Origin: an uncultured Clostridia bacterium | GTDB taxonomy: Bacteria > Bacillota > Clostridia > Oscillospirales > UBA644 | Assembly: GCA_948443805.1 (NCBI GenBank) | Contig: CAOJUB010000007.1 | Coordinates: forward strand, 1 to 64,000 | DNA length: 64,000 nucleotides | Direction: 5' to 3' | The notes under the pieces: model-generated | The model's database searches: none | The model's input: the letters and a program-made list of their open reading frames with translations, nothing else | What the model was told of the DNA's origin: nothing | Made by a program: the position numbers and the translations under genes | In this document: in pieces, positions 19,477 through 27,929 of the stretch | Position numbering within the stretch: position 1 is the stretch's first letter | Layout: each line of letters opens with the position of its first letter

Positions 19477-20793
19477 TCAGGATTTCTGCTTCAGATCGCC
19501 GGTTGCCGGTGTTTCCAATAATTTTCCCTCCTGGGAAAAACGGGAACCGTGGCATGGGCAGTCCCAGGAGTGTTCGGCTTTGTTCCAATGCAGCGCGCAT
19601 CCCATGTGGGGGCAGCGTTTCGCCGACGGTGTGAGCAGGCCGGCCGCTGAAGCGGCGATATTGACAAAAAGTTGCGGTTTAAAAAAATTTCGGGAAGGTG
19701 AGAATATCTCGGCATAAGGGTTTTGTTTTCCCTGAATTAAATCGGAGAGAATCTCTGCCGCCGCCATGGAAGAGGTCATGCCCCACTTATTGAATCCTGT
19801 GGCGACATAAAGCCCCGGCGTGTTTTTCGCGTAGGAGCCGATATATGGAATGTGATCCAGCGTCATGCAGTCCTGCGCCGCCCAGCAATATTTTTCTGAA
19901 AAATCCGGATAGTTCGTTTTGGCAAAATTCCGCAGTTCCCGCCATCCGCCGCCGGGTTTTCCTGTTTTGTGTCCGCCTCCGCCGATCAGAAGCAGATTCC
20001 GGTAATTCCGAAACGAAAGTCCGTTATCTTCGCAGTCGACATACATGCCGTTTACTTCCGGTGCGTTTTCTCCCGCGATGACGTAAGAACGGTGCTGATA
20101 CATTTTTATAAAATAGCTGCCGTGTTTGTTCAGGATCGGGAAATGGGTTGCGATGATGATTTTTTTCGCCCGGATCTGCCCCCGGTCGGTAACCGCCGTC
20201 ATGCCCCGGAATTCCCTGACGAAGGTATTTTCAAAAACAGGGAGATCTTTTGCCAGTGCAAATAGAAATTTCAGCGGATGAAACTGTGCCTGCCGGGGGA
20301 ACTTTACCGCGCCGCGAACGGCAAGAGGTAGCGGGACCGTTTCCTTGAATTCTGCGGGTATGCCGAGCTTTTGCAGCGCCGCCGCTTCCTCTTCTGCTTT
20401 TTTCCGATCGGCAAGGGTGTAGACAAAATTATCTTTTTCTTCAAAATCACCGTCGATTGCCGAACAGAGCGTCCGGTATCGTTCGATCGCCTGCTGATTA
20501 ATTTCCCAATAGGCTCTGGTCTTTTCCCGGCCTATTGTTTTCAGCAGTTCAGCATAGCAGAATCCGTGCTGTGCGGTGAGCTTTGCCGTTGTGTTGCCGG
20601 TTATGCCCGCACAGACGGCGTCTTTTTCAACAACGATGCAGGAGACGCCGGCCTGTTTCAGAAAATAGGCGCACAGCAATCCTGTAATCCCGCCGCCCAC
20701 GATAAGGACGTCGGTTTTTTTCTCTCCGGTCAGTTCTGGAAAAGAAGGCGGCGTTGTTTTGGCATGCCAGACAGAGATTTTATCGGTTTTCAT
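19477..20793 (-). CDS. FAD-dependent oxidoreductase with C-terminal Rieske domain
   Basis: 438 residues from the ATG at 20793 (a TTG at 20805 touches the ribosome-binding site and is less likely). A DAO-type FAD fold starts with VLIVGGGITGLLCAYFLKQ near 30. The last 60 residues form a compact Rieske [2Fe-2S] domain, CPHMGC then CPCHGS, supplying the Cys-His/Cys-His ligands. This matches the YhfW-like family of Bacillus; the substrate is unknown. A Rieske oxidoreductase is unexpected in a strict anaerobe and may serve peroxide or oxygen defence. It converges on the XRE gene. Confidence 0.85.
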   Translation of the reverse strand: MKTDKISVWHAKTTPPSFPELTGEKKTDVLIVGGGITGLLCAYFLKQAGVSCIVVEKDAVCAGITGNTTAKLTAQHGFCYAELLKTIGREKTRAYWEINQQAIERYRTLCSAIDGDFEEKDNFVYTLADRKKAEEEAAALQKLGIPAEFKETVPLPLAVRGAVKFPRQAQFHPLKFLFALAKDLPVFENTFVREFRGMTAVTDRGQIRAKKIIIATHFPILNKHGSYFIKMYQHRSYVIAGENAPEVNGMYVDCEDNGLSFRNYRNLLLIGGGGHKTGKPGGGWRELRNFAKTNYPDFSEKYCWAAQDCMTLDHIPYIGSYAKNTPGLYVATGFNKWGMTSSMAAAEILSDLIQGKQNPYAEIFSPSRNFFKPQLFVNIAASAAGLLTPSAKRCPHMGCALHWNKAEHSWDCPCHGSRFSQEGKLLETPATGDLKQKS

Positions 20794-20987
20794 GGGAAGG
20801 ATCAACCTTTCTTTTTTTTGGGGAATGTTACGTCAGTCTTTCGTTTTTAACTTTTGGTAGGACGGCTCTGATTCTTCGTCATGGACAGCGATTCTGTTCA
20901 AATATTCCCCGATTTTTTCTTTAGTGTTCCCCAAATATCGTGTTTCAACCGAAAATCGAAAAAAACTGAGTTTTTTCTGAAAAAAGC

Positions 20988-21016
20988 TTGATAATTTTAG
21001 CAGAATATGGTATAAT
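20988..21016 (+). promoter_or_regulatory. Promoter entering repeat copy A
   Basis: TTGATA (20988-20993), 17-bp spacer, TATAAT (21011-21016). The -10 box belongs to the 104-bp repeat; the -35 is unique sequence. It likely drives the lipoprotein-galM unit. Confidence 0.75.
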
Positions 21017-21143
21017 AAAAAACAGCAAGCTGTTCTTGGGAAAAAAGCGTTTCAATCATTCGGTTGAATATCCGTTCCGGATGCCCGCTTTTTTCCGGTG
21101 CGAAATTCACGTGGTATAATAAAAAAACAACAAGTTGTTTTTT
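21009..21143 (+). repeat. 104-bp structured leader repeat, copy A
   Basis: A full 104-bp unit (21009-21112) is followed by the first 31 bp of a second unit (21113-21143). The unit begins ggtataataaa, then has a short palindromic hairpin around aacagcaagctgtt, a second hairpin ttcaatc-attc-ggttgaa, and a block ttccggatgcccgcttttttccgg. The same unit occurs at 42259 and, in tandem, at 50303. It occupies the 5' leader of the lipoprotein gene. No recognised RNA family fits. Confidence 0.85.
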
Positions 21144-21232
21144 TGTAGGGACAGTTTGCTTGCAAAACCGTCTGTTTTTGAAAAATTCAGGTAATTCGCC
21201 GGATTCTTTCCGGCTTTAAGGGGGATAAAACC

Positions 21233-21919
21233 ATGAAATGTAAAAAAATCATCTGTGCGGCGCTGGTTGCCGCCGTTGTTCTTTGTTCCGGCTGTTCGCT
21301 TTTGCGAAAAGGGGGCGGGGATATGCTTTCGAAACGGTATGCCAATTATATCAAATCCACACTTGACTGCTCGTTTTTTGGCGAGACCGAGGAATATCTG
21401 AAATGGGTCGATGCGACCGAAGCGGAGGCGCAGAAGACCTATCAGGATACGGTGGAAGGCTATGCCAGCCTGATCATGTATCATTTCGAAGTGAAAGAAA
21501 GCACCATTTCGGAAGAGACGATCGCCGCTTTTCAGGAAAAGGCAAAAACCTATATGAAAGAGGCTTCTTATTCTGTTGCCGATGCGGTGAAAAACAGTGA
21601 TAATGATTATTCCGTTACCGTAACGGTAAAACCGATTGATCTGATGGCGTCGGTATCGTATCAGCCTATTGTTGACTGGTTCAACGAGACCTATTCGCAG
21701 GAAACGCTTGACGCAATGTCTGATGAAGAATATGCGGTTGTTGAGGAAGAGTATGCGAAAAAAATTCTCGCTTTGCTGGACGGCTATACCGTTTCCTATG
21801 CCGATGAAGTGAAATGCACGGTGACAATCCTTGTCAATGAATCGGATAATACCTATAGCGTCAGCGACGCCGATTGGTCGAGCCTGGACGAAAATGTTCT
21901 CGGAATCGAACTTGACTGA
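21233..21919 (+). CDS. Putative lipoprotein, unknown function
   Basis: 228 residues. A basic start (KCKK), a hydrophobic stretch and the lipobox-like LCSGC ending at Cys21 predict a lipoprotein exported and anchored outside the membrane; Cys at -3 is unusual. The mature part is acidic, without Cys, and has no domain I can name. AAGGGGG precedes the ATG. It ends 5 bp before galM, so the two are co-transcribed, and both lie behind repeat copy A. Confidence 0.75.
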   Translation: MKCKKIICAALVAAVVLCSGCSLLRKGGGDMLSKRYANYIKSTLDCSFFGETEEYLKWVDATEAEAQKTYQDTVEGYASLIMYHFEVKESTISEETIAAFQEKAKTYMKEASYSVADAVKNSDNDYSVTVTVKPIDLMASVSYQPIVDWFNETYSQETLDAMSDEEYAVVEEEYAKKILALLDGYTVSYADEVKCTVTILVNESDNTYSVSDADWSSLDENVLGIELD

Positions 21920-21924
21920 GCGGG

Positions 21925-22983
21925 ATGATTGAAACCAGAAAATTCGGCGTAACCAAAAATGGGGCGGAAGTCCTTTGTTTTACGCTGAAAAATGAAAAAA
22001 TAGCGGTTGAAATTCTGAATTACGGCGGCGTGATCCGCGCGTTGTATACGCCGGGAAAACAGGGGCTCTGCGATGTGGTTCTCGGATATGACACCCTTGC
22101 GGAATATGAAGAAAACGACGGGTATCTCGGCGCGGTGATCGGCCGGGTCGCCAACCGGATCCGGGACGGAAAAATGACGGTCGACGGAAAAGAATATCAG
22201 TTGGCGCAGAACGATAGGACCCGGACGCTTCACGGCGGAAAAGAAGGGTTCGACCGGAAAATCTGGTCGTATGCACTGGAAGACGATACTTTGATTCTGC
22301 GTTATTTCAGCCCGCATATGGAAGAAAACTTTCCCGGAAACCTGATGGCAGAAGCCCGGTATTCGCTAAATGACAATGCTTTGGTTCTGGAATACACGGC
22401 CTGTGCCGATGCAAAAACGCCAATCAATCTGACCAATCACAGTTATTTTAATCTTGGCGGGGAAGGCAGCGGTACGGTTTTGAATCACCGGCTTCGGCTT
22501 CTATCGGATCGCTATACCGCGATCGATGGCGATATGCTTCCGGTTTCTCTGGAACCGGTTGAGGGTACGCCTTTTGATTTCCGGCAGGGAAAACGGATTG
22601 GAGAAGATATCGATGCTGATTTCCCGCAGCTGCGGCTGGGTCACGGCTACGATCATAATTATTGCCTGGATTCGCAGGATAAGGTCTCATTGTTTGCTTC
22701 GGTATATTGTCCGGAAACCGGAATTTTGCTGGATGCCTATACCGATCTGCCGGGCGTGCAGTTTTACAGCGGAAATTTTCTTGACCAAAACGGAAAACGG
22801 TCGCATTATGGGAAGCGGAGCGGTTTCTGCCTGGAAACGCAGTTTTACCCCGACAGTGTGAATCATCCGGAATTTCCTTCGCCGTTTTTTAACGACGGCG
22901 AAGTTTATGAATCGACTACGATTTATCGGTTCTCGGTATCTTCCGGGTTTGCTGAAGATTCTCGGAAAGAAATAAAAGACTGA
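21925..22983 (+). CDS. galM: Aldose 1-epimerase (mutarotase)
   Basis: 352 residues, typical GalM length. Interconverts alpha and beta anomers of sugars such as galactose or glucose. Family landmarks are the catalytic-His segment LTNHSYFNLGG near 170, the early GKQGLCDVVLGYD and GRVANRIRDGK, and a late Glu in CLETQFYPDS near 305. The start codon lies only 5 bp after the lipoprotein stop with no strong ribosome-binding site, so translational coupling is likely. It ends at a bidirectional terminator facing cysE. Confidence 0.93.
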   Translation: MIETRKFGVTKNGAEVLCFTLKNEKIAVEILNYGGVIRALYTPGKQGLCDVVLGYDTLAEYEENDGYLGAVIGRVANRIRDGKMTVDGKEYQLAQNDRTRTLHGGKEGFDRKIWSYALEDDTLILRYFSPHMEENFPGNLMAEARYSLNDNALVLEYTACADAKTPINLTNHSYFNLGGEGSGTVLNHRLRLLSDRYTAIDGDMLPVSLEPVEGTPFDFRQGKRIGEDIDADFPQLRLGHGYDHNYCLDSQDKVSLFASVYCPETGILLDAYTDLPGVQFYSGNFLDQNGKRSHYGKRSGFCLETQFYPDSVNHPEFPSPFFNDGEVYESTTIYRFSVSSGFAEDSRKEIKD

Positions 22984-22986
22984 AAT

Positions 22987-23026
22987 AAAAAAGAACGGAA
23001 CGTCTTGTGTTCCGTTCTTTTTTTTG
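22987..23026. terminator. Bidirectional terminator between galM and cysE
   Basis: Stem aagaacggaac (22991-23001) pairs with gttccgttctt (23009-23019), flanked by A-rich and T9 runs, serving both convergent transcripts. Confidence 0.92.
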
Positions 23027-23953
23027 TCAGATGATATATTCGATGTCTTCCATTCCTTTGATTGCCGGCCCGCGAAGCGTCAGTTCCGGTTTTTTTATGC
23101 TGACCTTCGTATGCGGCGGGATGGATTCGGTGATGAATACATTTCCTCCGACGACCGATCCTTCGCCGATGACCGTTTCTCCGCCGAGAATGGTTGCGCC
23201 GGAATAGATGGTAACATCGTTTTCAATGGTCGGATGTCTTTTTTTGCCGGAAAGCTGCTGGCCGCTGCGGGTCGAAAGCGCGCCGAGGGTCACGCCCTGA
23301 TAGACCTTTACATTGTTTCCGATGACGGTTGTTTCCCCGATGACAACGCCGGTACCGTGGTCGATAAAGAAGTATTCTCCGATCACCGCGCCGGCATTGA
23401 TGTCAATTCCGGTCATGCTGTGGGCGTATTCAGTCATGATCCGCGGAATAAAGGGAACTTCCTGCTGATAAAGCTCATGGGCGATGCGGTAAACATAGGT
23501 GGCAAAAAAACCGGGATAGGAGAAAATGATTTCTTCTTTACTTTTTGCCGCGGGGTCTCCGTCAAAACCGGCCTGTACGTCTTTGAGAAGCAGCGATTGT
23601 ATGCAGGGCAGTTTCCGGAAAAAACGGACGCATATTTCTTCGGCTTTTTGTTCGGCTTCGTTTTTTATGGCGTCATTTTTATAAAGAAGTGCGGCGAGAA
23701 TCTGTTCGTGCAGTTTTTTGAACAGCAGGCTGATACTGTTTCCCGTATAATAATCGGAGGCGTATTCTTCGGCGCCTGTCTGGCTGAAATAGCCGGGAAA
23801 AACAACCTCGCGGAGACTGTTGATGATTTCGATAATTGCCGTGCGGTTCGGCAGGGTATAGGTTTGCTGTTGTGCAAACAGTTCTTCCTGCTGTTTGTTG
23901 GCGTCCAGCGCCGTCGCGGTTTTTTGTATCACTGTTTTTTCTGTACTGTTCAT
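23027..23953 (-). CDS. cysE: Serine O-acetyltransferase
   Basis: 308 residues. Makes O-acetylserine from serine and acetyl-CoA, the substrate of CysK. The N-terminal helical domain is followed by left-handed hexapeptide repeats: GIDINAGAVIGEYFFIDHGT, VVIGETTVIGNNVKVYQGVT, then ATILGGETVIGEGSVVGGN. The active-site His lies in FIDHGTGVVIGE. It is the last gene of a seven-gene minus-strand cluster that also holds cysK, so the cysteine pathway is split between its middle and end. Confidence 0.95.
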   Translation of the reverse strand: MNSTEKTVIQKTATALDANKQQEELFAQQQTYTLPNRTAIIEIINSLREVVFPGYFSQTGAEEYASDYYTGNSISLLFKKLHEQILAALLYKNDAIKNEAEQKAEEICVRFFRKLPCIQSLLLKDVQAGFDGDPAAKSKEEIIFSYPGFFATYVYRIAHELYQQEVPFIPRIMTEYAHSMTGIDINAGAVIGEYFFIDHGTGVVIGETTVIGNNVKVYQGVTLGALSTRSGQQLSGKKRHPTIENDVTIYSGATILGGETVIGEGSVVGGNVFITESIPPHTKVSIKKPELTLRGPAIKGMEDIEYII

Positions 23954-23972
23954 TGTGGTTTCTCCTGCTAAT

Positions 23973-24884
23973 TTATTGAATTATCTGCTGGCCGTCAAAA
24001 AAGAAAACGCCGAGCCCCTGTCCCGGAAGATTTCTCCGGTCGAACCATTGGAGATAGGCTTTTTGCAGTGAAGTCTCGCAGGGGAGTTCCTCTCTTTTGG
24101 CGTTGTGCGGTTTATAGAATATCCGCCAGAAATCATGATAGGAAGAATCTTCCCAGGAGGAAAAAATATCAAAGAATTTCATGAATTTCCGGATATTGGA
24201 ATGTTCCGGAAGGAATTCCTCATGTTTTTTATACAGAAGCCAGGAACTGCAGAAAAACGGAAGGATTTCCTTGTCTCCATAAATTTGCGGAAAGTATTTG
24301 CGGAAAAAATGGTAAGCCTTCCGGAACGAATCGACACAATCCTCCTGCTTGAGCGATCCGGAGGAAGGAATATGGACGCTGAGAACCGGATCGCCTTTTT
24401 TCAGCTGAAAAGAGGTCCCGTGATAATCGGCGGGCATATCGTAGATTTCGAATTCCAGCCGTCCCAGTGCAAAAATCTTCATCTGGAAAAAGCCCGGATA
24501 CCAGAACGCGACGAAAATTCCCCAGATTCCGTACATTTTGTAACATTCTTCGGTTTTCCATTTCAGGTCGGTAACCGAATCGTACCAAAACTCTTCCGGG
24601 ATTCCTTTCTGGCGGTAAAGTTCTTTGAGATGTTCCGCGCAGAAAATAAAGAACAGCAGATGGACGGTATATAGGTGGATTCCCGTTTTTTCCGCAACGG
24701 CGGCCAGCGGTTCCCAGATAACCTGAAAGTCTGTCAGCCGGTCGGTTTGGTATTGCCGGACAAGTTCCGTAAAAATCGTTTTTTCCGGCGCTTTTTCCAG
24801 CCGGTCGCCCGCTTCGGCAAGCGTTTCTGCGGCTTCTTTCGGATAGCCAAACTGTTCGCAGAATTGTTTGATTGTTTCTTTCAT
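23973..24884 (-). CDS. Acyltransferase-like protein (NAT_N/GNAT_C-type family)
   Basis: 303 residues from the ATG at 24884, preferred over 24890 because AAAGG then has 8-nt spacing. The layout, a helical N-terminal half ending in KWKTEECYKMYGIWG and a C-terminal half with RLEFEIYDMP and VHIPSSGSL, resembles the clostridial 'acyltransferase domain-containing' proteins of the DUF5596/GNAT-like group. Substrate unknown. It sits between mscS and cysE with almost no intergenic space. The family assignment rests on recalled similarity. Confidence 0.65.
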   Translation of the reverse strand: MKETIKQFCEQFGYPKEAAETLAEAGDRLEKAPEKTIFTELVRQYQTDRLTDFQVIWEPLAAVAEKTGIHLYTVHLLFFIFCAEHLKELYRQKGIPEEFWYDSVTDLKWKTEECYKMYGIWGIFVAFWYPGFFQMKIFALGRLEFEIYDMPADYHGTSFQLKKGDPVLSVHIPSSGSLKQEDCVDSFRKAYHFFRKYFPQIYGDKEILPFFCSSWLLYKKHEEFLPEHSNIRKFMKFFDIFSSWEDSSYHDFWRIFYKPHNAKREELPCETSLQKAYLQWFDRRNLPGQGLGVFFFDGQQIIQ

Positions 24885-24896
24885 CGTCATAACCTT

Positions 24897-25724
24897 TCAA
24901 ACTTCTTTTTCGGTTTTTTGTTCCTGTTTTACATGTACGTCAAGCTGCGGAAAGGGGATTTCAATTCCGTTTCTGATAAAAGCGGCGTTGACCCGTTCTG
25001 TCAGAGAATAATAAACCGTCCAGTAATCAGAAGACGCGCACCAGACCTTCAGTGAGAATTGAAGCGCGCTGTCCTGCTGTTCCTGAAGCCCGGCAAAAAC
25101 CGGCGGTTCTTGCTTGATCCGCGGTTCATTTTTTGCTGTTTGAAGCAGGATTTTTTTTACTTGTTCAATGTCGGAGCCGTAGGCTGCCGAAAAGGTAAGA
25201 TCAACCCGGCGAAGCTCTTCGGCGGTATAGTTGATAATGGGTTGATTGGCTAAAATTCCATTGGGGACGGTGATTTGTTTGTTATCATAGGTATTGAGCG
25301 TCGTATAAAGCACCGACAGGTTTTTGACCGTGCCGGCATAGGCGCTGCTTTCAATATAATCCCCTTCGCGGAACGGTTTGTGCAGAAGCAACAGTACGCC
25401 CCCGGCAAAATTGGAAAGCGAACCCTGAAACGCCATGCCGATCGCCAGCCCCGCCGAAGCAAGAAGGGTGATAAACGAGGTTGTGGGAATGCCCAGAATA
25501 ACGGCGGCGGTGATAACGACGGCAGTATTAAGCATGATTTTCAGCGCGCTGGTTAAAAAGCTTTGCAGGGTTTTGTCTATTTTTTGAAACCGTTTGTTTT
25601 TCGCCAGAAACCGGACGGCGATCTTGACGGCCTTCAGCCCGATAAAAAGGACGAGCAATCCGCAGAGAAGATGGATTCCCGTCTGGGTCATCCATTGGAG
25701 CAGCTGGTCCATGATTTTTTCCAT
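24897..25724 (-). CDS. Small-conductance mechanosensitive channel (MscS family)
   Basis: 275 residues, standard MscS size. Opens on membrane tension to release solutes. A first TM is at about 14-32, and the pore helix region SAGLAIGMAFQGSLSNFAGGVLLL near 90-113 has the Gly/Ala-rich packing of TM3. KPFREGDYIES and TVKNLSVLYTTLNTYDNKQITVPNG mark the beta domain. It lies between the CDF exporter (19 bp) and the acyltransferase-like gene (12 bp) in the same operon. Confidence 0.93.
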   Translation of the reverse strand: MEKIMDQLLQWMTQTGIHLLCGLLVLFIGLKAVKIAVRFLAKNKRFQKIDKTLQSFLTSALKIMLNTAVVITAAVILGIPTTSFITLLASAGLAIGMAFQGSLSNFAGGVLLLLHKPFREGDYIESSAYAGTVKNLSVLYTTLNTYDNKQITVPNGILANQPIINYTAEELRRVDLTFSAAYGSDIEQVKKILLQTAKNEPRIKQEPPVFAGLQEQQDSALQFSLKVWCASSDYWTVYYSLTERVNAAFIRNGIEIPFPQLDVHVKQEQKTEKEV

Positions 25725-25743
25725 CGGATTTCTCCTTCCGGTT

Positions 25744-26913
25744 TTATGTATAGATCCGGTCTACAGAAATAACGGCATACCAATTTTTATTTTCTCTTTG
25801 AATGGCCTTTTCTGCTGTTTTTTTTATTTCTTCATCCGTCATTTTCAGCGAAAACGGCGCAGCCAGATCGAAGATCAGGTTCGTATGGGTCGGTCCGTTT
25901 ACAATGCGGAAATCATGAAGGGTAATCTGCGGATCAATTTCCTGCTGTAAAACCTTTGCCGCTTTTGTTTTTGCCTGTTCGGTCTGCTCGTCGTGCGCGG
26001 CGATCGGATCCATATGGATAACGGCGGAGCAGCCAAGTTTTTCGGTCAGCGTTTTTTCAATATTGTCAATCGTGTCATGCGTCCGGAGCAGATCCCCGTC
26101 CTCCGGCACTTCGGCGTGCAGAGAAATCATCCGCCGTCCCGGGCCGTAATCGTGCACGACCAGATCGTGCATGCCGACAATATCTTCCGAAGCGGTAACA
26201 ATTTCTTTGATCTGGCTGACAAATTCTTCGGAGGGCGGCTGACCGAGCAGCGGATTGATCGTTTCTTTTGCCGCTTTGATTCCTGCCGCAATGACAAATA
26301 ACGATACTGCGGCGCCGCAGATTCCGTCAATTTGAATCTGCCATGCTTCGGAAACGATCATCGAGGCGAAAACAACGGTAGTTGCAATACAGTCGCTGAT
26401 ACTGTCCGAAGCCGTTGCTTTCATGGCGGCCGAACCGATCTTTTTTGCTGTTTTGGCATTGTAGAACGCCATATACAGTTTGACGGCGATAGAAAACGCA
26501 AGGATAACGGCGATAATCGGCTGAAATTCGGTTTTTTCCGGCGTTAAAATTTTTTCAATTGATGATTTCAGCAGTTCGCTGCCCATCATCAGGATAATGA
26601 AGGAAACGATCAGCCCGGAGATATATTCGATTCTGCCGTGCCCGAACGGATGTCCCGGATCGGGTTTCTGTTCGGCCAGTTTAAAACCGAGCAGCGAGAC
26701 CAGCGACGAGCCAGAATCGGACAGATTGTTCATCGCATCGGCGGTGATGGCGACGGAATTCCCGAGAATTCCGGCAGTCAGTTTCAGCGCGCAGAGAAGA
26801 AAATTGAGCGCAATCCCGAGTCCGCCGCAAAGCATGCCGTAAGCGGTTCTGACTTTCGGGTCCGAGACGTTGTCCCGGTTTTTAATAAAAATCTGGGCAA
26901 GAAGGTTCAGCAT
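25744..26913 (-). CDS. Cation diffusion facilitator (CDF) metal exporter
   Basis: 389 residues. Proton-coupled efflux of divalent metal (Zn, Fe or Mn; not predictable here). TM2 carries AITADAMNNLSDSGSSLVSL with the paired Asp metal site, followed by HPFGHGRIEYISGL; TM5 has KATASDSISDCIAT with the second Asp pair. After about residue 220 come two ferredoxin-like cytosolic domains, so it has a longer tail than minimal CDF proteins. It is fourth in the fumA-to-cysE operon. Confidence 0.93.
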   Translation of the reverse strand: MLNLLAQIFIKNRDNVSDPKVRTAYGMLCGGLGIALNFLLCALKLTAGILGNSVAITADAMNNLSDSGSSLVSLLGFKLAEQKPDPGHPFGHGRIEYISGLIVSFIILMMGSELLKSSIEKILTPEKTEFQPIIAVILAFSIAVKLYMAFYNAKTAKKIGSAAMKATASDSISDCIATTVVFASMIVSEAWQIQIDGICGAAVSLFVIAAGIKAAKETINPLLGQPPSEEFVSQIKEIVTASEDIVGMHDLVVHDYGPGRRMISLHAEVPEDGDLLRTHDTIDNIEKTLTEKLGCSAVIHMDPIAAHDEQTEQAKTKAAKVLQQEIDPQITLHDFRIVNGPTHTNLIFDLAAPFSLKMTDEEIKKTAEKAIQRENKNWYAVISVDRIYT

Positions 26914-26996
26914 GGCTTCTCCGTTCCGCCGCTTGCCGCGGCCTCAAAACAATTGATATCGGGGTTGGTATGGGGAACGCATCTTTTACCAGTATA

Positions 26997-27890
26997 TTAT
27001 TGACCAAACAATGCGGTGCTTAAATATTTTTCTCCCCGGTCAGGGAAAATCACAACGATTTTTCCTTTTTCGATTGTTTTTGCCACTTTAATGGCGGCAA
27101 GCATGGCGGCGCCGCTTGACATACCGCAGAAAATGCCTTCTTTGCGAACGATTTCTCTCGCCGTTTCGAAAGCTTCTTCGGTATCGATCATGATATGCCG
27201 GTCAATTTCTTCCGGCCGGTAGATTGCCGGAACAATGGCTTCCTCCATATTTTTCAGACCCTGAATATAATGCCCTTTTACCGGCTGCGCTTCAACAATT
27301 TCAATTTTCGGATTGTTTTCTTTCAGCCCCATGCCGATTCCCATAATGGTGCCGGAGGTTCCGAGCGCACAGACGATATGGGTCAGCTCGCCGTTGGTCT
27401 GCTGCCAGATTTCTTCGGCTGTGGTTTTGTAATGCGCCAGTTTGTTGTAAATATTGCTGAACTGGTCGGGCGTAAAATATTTGTCCGGGTTTTCCGTCAC
27501 TCTTCTTTTGCATTCGCGGATTGCGCCGTCGGTGCCCTGCGTGGGATCGGTCAGAACAATTTCAGCGCCGAATGCCCGGATCATTTTCTGCCGTTCAACC
27601 GAAACGGCGGAACTCATGACGATTTCCACGCGGTATCCTTTGATGGAGCCGATCATGGCAAGGGAAATTCCCGTATTGCCGGAAGTGGCTTCGATAATGG
27701 TTTTTTCTTTTGTTAACGCGCCTTCGTTTTCCGCCTGGGTAATCATTTTCAGCGCGATCCGGTCTTTGATGCTGCCGGAGGGGTTGGTACCCTCCAGTTT
27801 GGCAAAAATTTCAACGTTCGGGTTCGGCGACATGTGGTTCAATTGAACCATCGGCGTTTTTCCGATCGTTTGCAGAATGTTGTTATGCAT
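26997..27890 (-). CDS. cysK: Cysteine synthase A (O-acetylserine sulfhydrylase)
   Basis: 297 residues from the ATG at 27890, favoured over 27899, which touches the AAAGG site. PLP enzyme converting O-acetylserine and sulfide to cysteine. The PLP Lys is in NPSGSIKDRIAL near 42 and the substrate loop is EATSGNTGISLA near 68. ALGTSGTIMGIGMGLKE binds the cofactor phosphate. The usual NPGGS is NPSGS here. Its acetyl donor partner cysE is in the same operon, separated by three genes. Confidence 0.95.
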   Translation of the reverse strand: MHNNILQTIGKTPMVQLNHMSPNPNVEIFAKLEGTNPSGSIKDRIALKMITQAENEGALTKEKTIIEATSGNTGISLAMIGSIKGYRVEIVMSSAVSVERQKMIRAFGAEIVLTDPTQGTDGAIRECKRRVTENPDKYFTPDQFSNIYNKLAHYKTTAEEIWQQTNGELTHIVCALGTSGTIMGIGMGLKENNPKIEIVEAQPVKGHYIQGLKNMEEAIVPAIYRPEEIDRHIMIDTEEAFETAREIVRKEGIFCGMSSGAAMLAAIKVAKTIEKGKIVVIFPDRGEKYLSTALFGQ

Positions 27891-27929
27891 AAAATCCATC
27901 CTTTGTTATTGTGCTCAGAAAAGAACGGG

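Noticed and set aside
23024-23971. 315-codon plus-strand frame
   Set aside because: Antisense shadow of cysE with no recognisable protein features.
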